Of a DNA stretch of 64,000 nucleotides, positions 34,891-47,404 are shown piece by piece; position 1 is the stretch's first letter, and each line of letters opens with the position of its first letter. Made by a program: the position numbers and the translations under genes. Source of the stretch: Carex sylvatica. Lineage: Eukaryota; Streptophyta; Magnoliopsida; Poales; Cyperaceae. Where the stretch lies: contig CAXKVR010000021.1 in NCBI GenBank assembly GCA_964058845.1, positions 62,001-126,000 on the forward strand. The letters are read 5' to 3'. Below the pieces are notes generated by a model. That model had not been told where the DNA came from and searched no databases. It worked only from the letters and a program-made list of their open reading frames with translations.

Positions 34891-35561
34891 ATTGAAAAAT
34901 TCACTATAAATCATAGAAAATTTCAAAAATAAAATTTTTTGTTCTGGGATGCTCATTGTTGTGTTGTCTATATGCATGTGCAATGGCTCGACTTAGTTCA
35001 AGTTGGAACCATAATTTCTATCTCAAAAAAGTTTACAACTTACAAATAAGACTCACTTTACCCGAAAATAGCGCCTGGGTTTGAATTATTAGTAAAACAA
35101 GTCACACAATATCTATATCATTTCATTTCACACAATCATATCATTTATCAAATTCTCAGAAAACAAAATCATATCATTTCACAAATCAAATTCGAACCTC
35201 AGATCCGCTATTTCGTTAAATATACATCATAATCCAATACCCAATTCAATCATCCAATTCAATCAAACAAATCAAAAATACATATTATATAGAAGTCTGG
35301 TTACCTAATACGATCAATCCAGAATCCAATTCGAGATGCAACAACAATTTTCAATCAACGCGACGTAGTCGGAATTCCAATCAGATATGAAATCAAATAT
35401 TATAATATTTATCAAAACATTTCTTTCTTTCTTTTTCTCTTTCATTTTCAGATTCCATTTTTTTCATTATTTTTTTAAATTCCAATGTTAGAGAAAATAA
35501 CCTCATATAAAGAAGGTTTAAACGGTTGTGAAAAGATGGCAATACAAACATAGGCCGCGTG
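34891..35561. other. AT-rich non-coding sequence
   Basis: CA/AT-rich filler with repeated TATCATTTCA phrases (35115-35190). A part (about 35350-35600) is weakly like 36380-36660 (CGTAGTCGGAATTCCAATCAG versus CGTAATTGGAATTCTAATTAG), so the 2-kb repeat family may itself contain an old internal duplication. No gene. Confidence 0.4.
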
Positions 35562-37612
35562 GCATGGGTGCCACGTTGTCCTTTTTTTTAATTTAGCATT
35601 TTTTCTTTTAAACCTTTCCATTTTCAAATATTGCAAATCAGTCCAAAAATACATTAAAATATTTATATAAATTGCCGTGTGTTACGTATAAATTCCTCTC
35701 ATTTAAAAGAATTTTGTCCTCCAAATTTAAATGGATGATATTTGTAACGAAAGGAAGATAATAAACAATGAGTAAATTAAATTTATCATATAGAAATCAA
35801 TCGTCAGAGATAATTTATTTGAATGAAAATAATTTAGATATATAATTCTTATAAAATCAATACTATTTAAATTTAAAACTTAATATAAAATCATACGAGT
35901 TAATAAATCCAATAAAACTTTAAGAATTATATTTTTCAGAGCCAAATTTCAATTATGAACTAATATACACGTTTAAAATTTATTCAGATAAATCAAGATA
36001 GTTATCAAACTGATTCAGAATGAATTCGATCTCAAATAGAATAATGATAACAAACGAATTAAGGATCCAAATACAGTTCGAGGAACGAATAATCTGATAC
36101 TAAAATTGTCACGACCCTACCGCTGGACCAGAGATCGCGACAAGAGAAGCACCCTCACATCCATCCTTCGTCCCATCAACCTACGTCACAACAAAAAGAG
36201 CAAACAAAAACAATACGGAATCAATTATAGAGCTCAGTAACCGGTTATTTAACGACACACTTCTCTATAACTGACTTAATTAAATAACTATTCAAACAGA
36301 CTAGATCAATTCACACAACTTTAAATCAAATCATATTTAATCGGCAATAACACTTGAATCTGAATTAGCTCAACGTAATTGGAATTCTAATTAGATATGC
36401 AATGAAATGATATCGATATCATGCATAACAATATTTTTGTACGAAAATATTTCTATTTTTCTCTCTCATATATTTCACTCCCTATTTCTTATTATTTTTC
36501 TTATGATTTCATTTTAATGTTAATAAAAAAGAGCTAGATATTAACTCTATTTAAGGAATTTACTGAATAGAGGTCGGTTCGAAGAGCAGGTGGTTTCATA
36601 TATGCATGGGGCTCACATGCCCAACAATGCCACGTTGCTCTTTTTTTGTCAAAGAATAAAATTGAATTTTTATAGTTTAAACCTGCATGTCTTTAATTTT
36701 CACATTTTATAAATAAACCTTTAAATTTTCATATTTATATATAACTGCAAAAAAAAAAAATCATAAAAAAAATTAAAACAAATTCGGGATTACAATTGGT
36801 ATATATCCTTGACCAAATATGCACAAATATTAAGTTAAACTTTATGAAGTTAAACTTTCAACGAAACTGACCTACCTGCAATAAAACTCTTTCATTTTTT
36901 TAGGATCCTGATTACAATCTTCACACATTTATCCTCACAAAAAACTATGGAGAAACTTCTAAAATAATCATGGGGGGCCGCTCAATCATTAATAAGCTGT
37001 TAGTAAACTGTTAGTATTTAACATGAAGCATCGAAGTGTATTTGTTGAATTTGCAAGTATTAATCTCTGTGCAATGATCTCTATTTATAAAAGGATAAAT
37101 CAATTCATCAGTTATCCCCACACAAAATATTATTATTATCTTTTATCGTCCCCGCACAACTAGGAACCATTAAATAAACGACCACTACATAAATACTTGA
37201 CAGTTATCCCTGCACAAAATTTCCTTTTTTTGTATCGTCCCAGCACAACTGGGGACCATTAAATAAACAATCACCTCACCCAATAATAAATACTTCTCAG
37301 ACATAATAATAAATACTTTATGTTACATGGATAAATACTTCTCAGACATAATGATAAATATTTTATGTTACATAGATAAATATTTCTCAAACATAATGAT
37401 AAATATTTTATGTTACATGGATAAATACTTCTCAGACATAATTGCAACTTTGAGTAAAATATCAGTGAATTAAATAGATTAGACTAATATTTTATGTTAC
37501 ATGGATAAATACTTGACGATACAAAAGTGAAACTTTATTCTTGAATTTGTCCATAAATAATATTTAATCAAATCAATGTATCATCATCTCAGTGACAATG
37601 ATAAATACTTCT
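35562..37612. repeat. Two-kb direct repeat, copy A
   Basis: Begins GCATGGGTGCCACGTTGTCC and ends GATAAATACTTCT. It matches 39045-41066 along its whole length with few changes. Landmarks: CACGACCCTACCGCTGGACC (36110), CATGGGGCTCACATGCCCAA (36595), GGGGGGCCGCTCAATCATTA (36972), and a 45-bp minisatellite (37304-37470) on GATAAATACTTCTCAGACATA. It ends where the copia remnant resumes. No coding capacity, PBS or TIR was recognised. Confidence 0.8.
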
Positions 37613-38525
37613 AGTGATTGTGAAAAGTGCATACGTTGGGTTGGCACAAGAAAGGTATTTGGAAAAGGTGACTGGACAGTTCAATATGAGCAAATGCACA
37701 CTGGGTTCTTATTCGCATGGTAGTCATCTCAAATTGACACTTAATGATTGTCCAAATGATGAAAGGGAGAAAGAAAATAAAAAATATGATTTATGAATTT
37801 GCGGTTGTTTCATTGATGTACGCAATGGTGTGTACTAGATCCGATATTGCTCATGTCGTTGGTGTGGTAAGTCATTTTCTCACAAATCATAAAAAACTCA
37901 TTGAAATTCTATGAAAAAATTATATGGTACATTCGAGGTACCATTGGTTATTACCTTTGTTACGGGGCTAGCAACCAGTTTTGAAGGCATATACGGATGT
38001 CGATTGAGCTGAAGATGTTAACTCGAGGAAGTCAAGATCCGGTTATTTGGTTTGTTTTGCAAATGGTGCGGTGCCGTAGCAATCGAGACTAAACAAGTGT
38101 GTTACACTCTCCACAACCGAAGTCGAATACATTGCAATCACCAAAGCATGCAAAGAACTATGTGGATAAAGAAGTCCTTTAATGAGTTACTTTGTGATAG
38201 TCTAATTAAGTGCAATTCATTTGAGCGAGAATCTAACATTTCGCTCTAGGTGATGAGTTTGACATTCGGTAAGAAATGTATGTGTTACTTTGTGATAGTC
38301 AAAGTGCAATTCATTTGAGCGAGAATCTTACATTTCTCTTTAGGTCAACACACATTGAGTTCTGGTATTATTGGATACGTAATGTGCTTGAGAAGAAAAA
38401 ATTGTTGTTGGAGAACATTCACACGAGTGTGAATGACTCCGACATGATGACAAAAACCTTTCTGCCTTTGAAACTTGATGATTGTCGTGACAAGGCTGGT
38501 TTGGTTGACAGTTCCAACTTGTGAA
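37613..38525 (+). pseudogene. Decayed TNT1-like copia element, RT end and RNase H
   Basis: Recognisable pieces are QERYLEKVTGQFNMSKC, VVVSLMYAMVCTRSDIAHVV, FRGTIGYYLCYGASN, CDSQSAIHLSENLTFLFRST, HIEFWYYWIRNVLEKKKLLL and NDSDMMTKTFLPLKLDDCRD, in several frames. This is the RNase H end of a copia polyprotein of the same TNT1-like type as 33165-34546, so the two are probably halves of one element. A partial tandem duplication repeats CTTTGTGATAGTC...GAGCGAGAATCT (about 38190-38250 and 38286-38343). The 38526-38750 stretch ends CCCTAACA and may be its 3' LTR. Confidence 0.85.
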
Positions 38526-39044
38526 TCGTGAGGAGTTTGTTGTGTCCCAATTCATTATAAGGGATTATTTGTAAATTTGTACCTTTTTGTAATTTGGACG
38601 TTTATTTGGACCTCTATGTAATTTGTGTAAACCAAATAAACACATTTTATTAATTTACTATTGGTAAGAGAGAAATAGAAAATTGACTTACGCTTCCAAA
38701 TTCGCGTTGTATTTGTGTTCTCTGTACTGTGTTGCTCTCAATCCCTAACATAGACCGGCTAGAATTGACAATTCATCTATCTAATTTATTAAATTCTCCA
38801 GGTGATTGGATCCAAAAAAAATGGAGAAGAAAATTCTGATCTGAATCTGTGTGATTGGATTAAAAAATTGTATTTCTCACATTTACATTCGTGGTGTCCC
38901 TAAATTGGTGTTACGATCCTCCCACCGGTGCAGAGATGTGGCGGGGCAGAAATCGCTAGGACCATGTATTCATTGTTCGTCCCGTCAACCAACATCGCAA
39001 AAAAAAAAAAAAAATCAAATAAAAAACAATATGAAGTCAGTCCA
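38526..39044. other. Probable copia 3' LTR region and junk
   Basis: From 38526 to about 38750 the sequence looks LTR-like (AT-rich, promoter-like, terminal CCCTAACA) but no second copy exists in the window to prove it. The section 38905-39030 resembles 36107-36230 of the two-kb repeat (CGATCCTCCCACCGGTGCAG versus CGACCCTACCGCTGGACCAG), plus an A-run at 38998-39014. Confidence 0.4.
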
Positions 39045-41066
39045 GCATGGGTGCCACGTTGTCCTTTTTTAATTTAGCATTTTTTCTTTTAAACCTTTCC
39101 ATTTTCAAATATTGCAAATAAGTCCAAACATACATTAAAATATTTATAAAAATTGCCGGGTGTTACGTATAAATTTCTACTATTCAAAAGTCCTCAAAAT
39201 TCAAACGAATGATATTTGTATCGAAAGGAAGATAACAAACAATGATTAAATTAAATTTATCATATAGAAATCAATTTGGCAGAGATGCTTTATTTGAATG
39301 AAAATAATTTAGATAATTCTTATAAAATCAATACTATTTAAATTTAATACTTAATATAAATCATACGAGTTAATAAATCCAATAAACCTTTAAGAATTAT
39401 ATTTTTCAGAGCTAAATTTCAATTATGAACTAGTATACACGTTTAAAATTTATTCAGATAAATCAAGATAGTTGTCAAACTGATTCAGAATAAATCCGAT
39501 CTCAAATAGAATAATGATAACAAACGAATTAAGGATCCAAATACAGTTCGAGGAACAAATAATCTGATACTAAAATTGTCACGATCCTGCCACTAGACCG
39601 GAGATCGCGACAAGAGAGGCACCCTCGCATCTATCCTTCATCCCATCAACCTGCGTCGCAACAAAAAGAGCAAACAAAAACAATACGGAATCAGCTACAA
39701 AGCTCAGTAACCAGTTATTTAACGACACGCTTCTCTATAACTGACTTAATTAAATAACTATTCAAACAGACTAGATCAATTCACACAACTTTAAATCAAA
39801 TTATATCTTCATATTTAACCTGTAATAACACTTGAATCTGAATTAGCTCGACGTAATCGGAATTCTAATTGGATATATATGCAATGAAATGATATCGATA
39901 TCATGCATAACAATATTTTTGTACGGAAATATTTCTATTTTTCTCTCTCATATATTTCACTCCCTATTTCTTATTATTTTTCTTATGATTTCATTTTAGT
40001 GTTAATAAAATAGTGCTAGATATTAACTCTATTTAAGGAATTTACTGAATAGAGGTCGATTCGAAGAGCAGGTGGTTTCATATATGCATGGGGCTCACAT
40101 GCCCAACAATGCCACGTTGCTCTCTTTTTTTGTCAAAGAATAAAATTGATTTTTTATAGTTTAAACCTGCATGTCTTAAATTTTCACATTTTATAAATGA
40201 ACCTTTAAATTTTCATATTTATATATAACTGCAAAAAAAATTCATAAAAGAAATGAAAACAAATACGGGATTACAATTGGTATATATCCTTGACCAAATA
40301 TGCACAAATAAAACTTTATGAAGTTAATTAAACTTTCAACGAAACTCACCGACCTGCAATAAAATTCTTTCAATTTTTTTAGGATCTTGATAACAATCTC
40401 CGCAACTTTATCTCCACAAAAAACTCTGGAGAAACTTTCAAAATAATCATGGGGGGCCACTCAATTATTAATAGGCTGTTAGTAAACTGTTAGTATTTAA
40501 CTTGAAGCATCAAAGTATGTATGTTGAATTTACAAGTATTAATTCTTCTGCAATGATCTCTATTTATAAAAGAATAAATCAATCAATCAGTTATCTCCAC
40601 AAAAAATTTTAATTTTTTTTTATCGTCCCTGCACAACTAGGGACCATTAAATAAACGATATCTACAGAAATACTTGACAGTTATCCCTGCACAAAATTTT
40701 CTTTTTTGTATCGTCACAGTACAACTGGGGACCATTAAAGAAACAATCACCTCACCCAATAATAAATACTTCTTAGACATAATGATAAATACTTTATGTT
40801 ACATGGATAAATATTTTTCAGACATAATGATAAATACTTTATGTTACATAGATAAATACTTTATGTTACATGGATAAATATTTCTCAGACATAATTGTAA
40901 CTTTAAGTAAAACATCAGTGAATTAAATAGATTAGATTAATATTTTATGTTAGATGGATAAATATTTAACGGTACAAAAGTGAATACTTTATTCTTGAAC
41001 TTATCAATAAATAATATTTAATCAAATTAATGTATCATCATGTCAGTGACAAAGATATATACTTCT
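39045..41066. repeat. Two-kb direct repeat, copy B
   Basis: Near-identical to copy A (35562-37612) with scattered substitutions and small indels. Unlike copy A, the family sequence continues to about 41230 with further ATAAATACTT phrases, so copy A was cut at its right edge. The minisatellite (40760-40900) has a different copy number. No coding capacity. Confidence 0.8.
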
Positions 41067-41230
41067 CAGACATAATAAGAAATATTTGTCAGAAACAATG
41101 ATAAATACATTTTTGAAATTTGTTTTTGGACTTGTAAATAAGAAATGTTTAATCAAATCAATATATCATTATGTCAGAAAAACTAATAAATACTTTTAAA
41201 AAATAATAATAAATACTTTCTTGAACTTGT

Positions 41231-43855
41231 CAATAAGTAATGTTTAAGAACAAAGTGAGTATTTACTGGGGTCTTGACCATAACTAGGCAGAAGTCATGT
41301 ACGGAGGTGGACTTCAAATGTTTTCTAGTTTTGGGCTTCTAAAAGAATTGGGTCATCAATATATATTTTATCTTTTTTTTATTCTGAGTGTGAACTATAT
41401 TTTTTAGTTTTGGGTTTTCAGACAAGGCCCAAATAAATTTGGGCTCTATCCAATTTTTTTGTTCTCTTGGGCCTTATCAGAGCTCGTCCATTCAATCCGG
41501 ATCTCTTGTAATTATTCGTAATCCTCTCGTCTCTTCAATTCTGTTTAACAAACGCTCATCTTCAAATCTCTATTTCTCACCTTCTTAACAAACACACGTG
41601 CACTACAACATCTTAACAGACACCCATTATCCATACACGACTGGCTCTTAACAACGATATCTTTTCCTAGGTCTTTATTGTTTTTATAGTCATGACTTCA
41701 AAAATCGGCTGAATAGGAGTACGATTGATTGTTGGCACAAAAAATTTCTGGCTAGAATTGTTCGGAATGCTATATTGTTTTTGCACTTAAAAGTCCGTAA
41801 ATCAAAGATAAACGGTTGATTCGGTCGAGTTTAGCACGGAAACTCAGTTGAATGGGTTCAATTGGCGCATGCAGTTTAGCCGGAGAAATCAATTCTGTAA
41901 GAGATTATAATTTCCAAGACATGGGTGAAACGATTGAAAGAGATATGCCTGCCGGTGATCCTACAAAAACATGTCACTATCCGTTAGGGTAAAAAGTGAC
42001 TATTCGCGGGTACACCGATAGAAAAAATGTTATTTTTGAGTGTATCGATAATATTACTAACAAAAGTATCCGTGACGATACCGTTGGCAAAAAACACTTT
42101 TATCCTCGTGGATAATGGCCTATTTTTTTCCTACTGTCATTTTACCAAATCATGTTGTAGGAATATTTGAGCTGAAATGGGTTATATAACCGCGTAGGAG
42201 TTTGCTTAGGTTTTCTAATAGATAACTGTATATGGTGCTTAAATGGTCATAAGTTTCGACTTCTTTATTTTATTTTTTTTGGAAATAAGATCCGATTGAA
42301 TTTAGAAAATTAGTCTTTATTTATACCGTTATTCATTTAGTTAACGAGAAATTTCTTTTACTCCTACTCATATTCAATAAATTAAAGAGAAAAAAATCTT
42401 ATCCACATCCATTTTATCAAATTAAATATGTAATCGGATGTAGTATTTTATATTAGTATATTACATAGGCAAAGACAAAATTGGAGTCCGAAGCCGAAAA
42501 TCTAAGTATTTGGAATATCCGGATTTGGTAGAGCGGAGTATTTGCTATTGAGATAATGGCAAAAACTAGAATCAATATCGAATTTATTGGCATAAAAAAA
42601 AGCATTATATTTGTTCACCATCAATATGAAGAATTTTAAGTTACATACAATTTAAATAATGTGATCGTAATTAATTACTTCATTCTTATTAAATTACCAA
42701 AATAAGTTGAAGATCTACTTATTTTGCTTGTGTTTCAAAAGGAGAATGTTAATAATATATACCTGCCCTGAATATAAAAGATTTTTTTGAAAAAGGAAAA
42801 ATAACCTTTCGAAAGGAGTGCCAATATACTAATCTGTTCAAGCAAACCTTCTTTGAATATAAAAGATTTTTTTTTAAATCTCTCATATTTAAATTGAACC
42901 GTTGTACTATAAAATAGATGTGATAAAAGCTGGACGTAAGATAGAAATTAACACCATAAAAGAAATAACAAAAACTGATCCCACATGCAAAGCTCTCATC
43001 CTAACAAATCTTAGAAACTTAAACATTAATTAGCCTAATTATGTACAAAAAAGAGAGCCTAATTATGGCTCTTAAATGCACACTAAGCCAATAATTACAC
43101 ATTGGGACTAAAAGATAACCTTAAAATTGGTGCTTTAATTTACAAAATTAGCGTTGAGATGATTTATATCGGGTTGATCTAAGTCAATTACCTGTTAAAG
43201 TCATAGAAAGGAAAGGGAAACAAATGCCCAGCACAATTGCTTTTGAAATAGAGACATCTCTTGTATTGTTTTGGAGATTTGAAGTTGTTTCTTTCTGTCA
43301 AAAAATTGCCACTTCGGTAAATTGGATGACATATGTGATCGAGAGAATCCGCGTCTGATCTGAACAAAATACAAAAGAGTATCCGTCAGACACTTGAAAC
43401 AAATGCCGGTTGTAGAAAACGATATCATTTGTCTTTTTCTCTACACGCTACAAAATTGTAGGTTTAATTTTAATGTACTACCGATAAGATTGAAAAGGCT
43501 CGAAGTTCCACCATCGCTACTCATACCATTGGGATTTTACAAATCCATAGCTGAAAATATCGATAAGTTTCCATTCACATAAATATATAACAAATTGAGC
43601 TGGTTGAGTTCACAACAGCATTGAATAAAAAAAATAAAAATATACCAAACAAGCCATTAGAAGATTTAAATTTCACATGAAGTTATGTCGGCACAGATTA
43701 GTTTTAGTATATCCTGTTACTGAACTGACTGGTATATATGGTATAGAGTACAATATGGTGATGACTAGATAAAGGCTTATTGCTAATTACAGTGCCAAAA
43801 CTACTATCAAAATAACCATAAAGTAAAAAGTTGCCTGAAAGTCCTCACCATTTAG
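41231..43855. other. Intergenic sequence with a possible small CACTA-like element
   Basis: Mostly AT-rich sequence. At 41601-42160 a stretch starts CACTACAACAT and closes with ATGTTGTAG; inside are phrases such as CGTGACGATACCGTTGG and CTCGTGGATAATGG, the second shared with 48510. This may be a short degraded CACTA-type element. Nothing else was recognised up to the 3' end of the bHLH gene. Confidence 0.35.
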
Positions 43856-46240
43856 TTATTTCTTTTCAGTGTAAGTTGAAAATTCTCCAGAACTGGGAAG
43901 GAAGATACTGCCAGGTGGGCCCAACACTTGAATCGACTGTGCTATATGTGATCCAGAAGAATTAGAATTGGCAACCTACACAAGCACAGACCGATTGCTA
44001 TTTTAATGAATGAAAAATCAAGTACCACAGTAACTATCGTCAGGAAACAACCTTAAAAATATTTATTTCAAAAGGCAAAAAGAAAAATAAAACTTGCGCA
44101 GATACAAAACTGTATAAGCGTTTGCAGTTTTTGAAGGAATTTAGAAATTCGACCAACCTGAGTAGCTTGTTGCCCTCTTTCCAGTGCAATGTGAAAATTC
44201 TGCATCTGGGCATGAAAACTAGAGGCTGGATTTAATGTGGGGGACACAAATTGGGGTAAATGATTTGGCACAGGGTTTAATGTGGCAAGAGAAGGGTTGA
44301 TGGAGGCTACTCTTGGCATTTGAACAAGACCTTGAATCTGAGGCTTGTTGGCTGGGTTAACAGGTCCCATAAATGCCATTAATGGATTCAAACCTGGATA
44401 CATCATTGGAGGCATCCCACTTGCCATCCACATAAACTGTTGTTAACAATAATTTCTGTTAAATATATATGAAGAAATTGCAGTTCTTAAAATTTATTGC
44501 AATTGAGTATTATCGGACCTTAAGTTGCATTTGTAGGGATTTTAAGTATTGTATTGTTTCATCTAGTATTGATGCCTTGTCGGTCTGAAAGAAAACTAAA
44601 ACAAATGAGCATATGATACATTTTAATTGATATATTTTCAGTAGTTAGGAGTTACTTTGTTGCAATGAGGAATGAGTTCTTGCAATGCCCGCATCTTTTC
44701 ATTAATTCTCTCTCTTCTTCTCTAAAGGGGATAAAAAAATACAAACAAACAAAATCGGTAAGTTCCATTTAATTCAGCTTATTGAAAAATATGTTTTCTA
44801 AATTATAGAAAACAGAAAGAATCATTTCAGTTCAACTTATTTAATTCAAATTGTAAAGTAAACATGACCATGTACCAATGTCTAGAAAATGGAGATTTTT
44901 AAAGGTATAACAGACATAAACTTTTTCTTCTAAAAAGGAAGAAAACGTTATTTATGTTTCAATTAATCTCACTTAAAATCACCATAGTGAAATCTTTCAT
45001 TTTTCTAAAGATAACAGATTACAAAACTATCTCACTCTTTCAGAGAGGTTATGCACTTCAGCTGCACTGCTTCGCCTTTTAGATGTTCTTTTCTTGACAG
45101 CCTTACTTGGTTTCATTGCTTCATTGTCATCAGGATCCTAGAATTTCATTAGCTTAAGTGGTTTGTTTATAAATAAAAAAATAAAAAAAATGAAAAATGT
45201 CATGTCTAACCCCTAAAAAATGTGAAGTAACTCGCATGCCTGACAAATATAAATATAAAATCCATCTCACATGATTGCAAATAATTTTCCAAATGATTTA
45301 AAATTCTACTCACTTTTCACAATACATGAAACATATACTGTTGCAGGAATTAGAATAAGAGAGAATACCTCACTACGGCTTTCAGAACCTTCACCTTCTT
45401 TCACCTTTTCCTTCTGCTTGCTATCATTTTCATTAAGGTTCCCAAATTTTCCAAAATTACCACTGGAACCACCAGATGATGATGTGGCGGTCATCTCATT
45501 GGTGCTCGTGTACATCTTTTCGGATGAAATCCTTGTTCTCTCTGTGTCCTCTTTGAACCACTGTTGCCCTCGCTTGACCATGGCCTGTTCTTGATTACTT
45601 GTGCAAATATTTGTGACCCATTTAGATGACTCTCCCAATTCAGGCTGGACCTTTTGTTGGATTTCCTCCGACATTCCAATCGGCTTCGAAAACTTAGAGA
45701 AATTAGTGTAATTCATAAGATTTCTGGGGTCCACATTTTCTACAGCTGAACTGCCTCCTAAGGTAGTGTTGAAGTTTGGTATTTCAGAGAAGTATTCGTG
45801 GAACAGGTCTTTTTCGAGGGAATCCTCAAAAAACCGGGAGGGGCTCTCTTGTTGGGTTTGATTGGCCTGGTTGGTAAGACCTGACCCATTCAATTCCAGT
45901 CGCATGTTTGGTTCATTTTTGGGGTTGCTGTTCCCTTTCGTTTGTAGCTCCAAGAGCTCATTATCCGGCCTAAAAAACAAATAATACCACAAAATGGTTT
46001 CAAATTAAAAATTCTGTATACCCCAACAAGATATCAGAAAAATTATGTGATGACCCATCAATATTTAACAAAAGAAAAAAATAATCTGAAACCAACATCA
46101 GTCAATCTTATTTTCGTCTAGGTAGACATTTTTTTTTTTAACAATTTCAAGAATGTTTATCAGAGATGAACTAACCTGGCAGGTTTCCTTGGATTTGGGG
46201 AGCCAGAAGGATCTAATAACAATCTTGAATTATCCTCCAT
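43856..46240 (-). CDS. PIF-like bHLH transcription factor, 432 aa, seven coding exons
   Basis: Coding exons on the minus strand: 46240-46176, 45969-45369, 45137-45036, 44721-44656, 44584-44519, 44436-44158, 43975-43856. All splice sites are GT...AG and the join is open (1299 nt). The bHLH spans about residues 246-295: HNLSERRRRERINEKMRALQ with the G-box reading triplet H251, E255, R259, then DKASILDETIQYLKSLQMQL. The helix-2 tail, MWMASGMPPMMYPG and the exon layout are those of phytochrome-interacting factors near PIF4/PIF5, nuclear G-box binders in light and growth control. TATSSSGGSSGNFG before the bHLH also fits PIFs. The phytochrome B-binding APB motif is abnormal: residues 23-35 read PDNELLELQTKGN where family members have ELVELLW.NGQ. 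Start is the first ATG in exon 2; a 5' noncoding exon lies upstream. Subgroup not certain. Confidence 0.93.
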
Positions 46241-46244
46241 GCTA

Positions 46245-47379
46245 CTGCAATCAGGAACAAAGTGGTTCATTCCTTAATTCTCATGGGCAAATCAGTTACT
46301 GAATCTTATATAAGAAGGGGTAAGCCAAGAAATTATATGATTCGTGCATATTTTTATTTTAATTATTTTTATTGTGCATTCAAACATGAGCTATTTTCTG
46401 AACACATGTAAAAAAACTTATTTATTGGGTAAATTAATACTTATTTATATGGTTGTTCTATAGTTATTGAAAATAGATAACATAATAACAGAGAGTATGC
46501 TAATTGAAATAGGCACCAATTTCAACATATGCACCCAAAAAACATGCCTGTAGAATTGCAGATATAGATAGCACAATAACTTAATGCAAATAAGTTAACA
46601 TGTACAGAGAAGAAAACTTGGCCCCTTAAAAGTAAAAGATGTAAATTTTCTTTTATATGATAAACACAAAAGGTAAGAGTCTAAATGACATAAAAACTTC
46701 AGTCTTCCTAACTGAATAGGCACAAGTAATAACTGTTATCAAAAGTAATTAGCTTCCAACAATATCAGCTCAAAAAATGAGAACTCATGTTAAGAAAAGA
46801 CAAAGAAACTTCCCCCTTTTGTGCAGGTCTTTAACACAAACAAGTCAATTTTGCAGAAAAAAAAAAAAGATCTTGATGTGCAATTTTACAAAAGACACAG
46901 CCCGTAGTGCAAAAAGTTTGGACCATTCTCTTATAAATCACACAAGCACACACACAAAATATTCACCCAAAATCAAGATAAAAACTCTTTACTAGAGCAC
47001 CGGTATCTCTCAAATAGAACAAGTGAAGAACCCACGATATTTGGGCGTCTAATTAGATTGAAAAGATAAAAAAATCACAATCACTATATTTCCACCTATA
47101 ACAAGCACCAACTTCTTCACATGCGCTTCTGAAATCTCAATCCAACCAAGAGTAGCAAACAAGCGACCTCAGTAGGTTATTCGATGATGCCCAGCTCCGC
47201 TCAGCCCTCTATGATTCTTTGAACGGGAAATCGACCAACTTTAAAAACAGACGCAGCTCTCTCTCTCTCTCTCTTTCTTTCTCTTTCTCTCTCAGCAGCT
47301 CTCTACTCTCTCTTAATCTTTTTTGCTGCGGGCTAATGGGTTTCTATGCTTGATTTGACACACAGTGGGGTGTGCTTGG
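46245..47379 (-). promoter_or_regulatory. 5' leader and intron of the PIF-like gene
   Basis: On the minus strand, 46250-46245 gives the acceptor TTGCAG four bases before the ATG codon, so the 5' leader is interrupted by an intron. Upstream at 47256-47310 is a long GAGAGA run (plus-strand CTCTCTCT) typical of plant 5' leaders. The donor of the leader intron could not be fixed. No coding exon was seen in the interval. Confidence 0.5.
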
Positions 47380-47386
47380 TTTTATA
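47380..47386 (-). promoter_or_regulatory. TATA box, PIF-like gene
   Basis: Minus-strand TATAAAA at the upstream side of the GA-rich leader, the best TATA candidate for the gene. A start site near 47350 would follow. Confidence 0.5.
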
Positions 47387-47396
47387 TTCATCCGAA

Positions 47397-47404
47397 TGAC
47401 GTCA
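47397..47404 (-). promoter_or_regulatory. TGACGTCA bZIP element beside the TATA box
   Basis: Perfect 8-bp palindrome TGACGTCA, 11 bp upstream of the TATA box. Plant bZIP factors (TGA class, and HY5 at C-box/ACGT-type sites) bind such ACGT elements. Use by a light-signalling bZIP is an inference from the target gene's family. Confidence 0.45.

Noticed and set aside
37304..37470. Regularly spaced repeats as a CRISPR array
   Set aside because: Units are contiguous AT-rich minisatellite copies without unique spacers, in a plant genome.
45306..45992. 228-codon ORF starting MWYYLFF as a separate gene
   Set aside because: The first residues and the last ones are intron read-through; the core is exon 2 of the PIF-like coding sequence (45969-45369).
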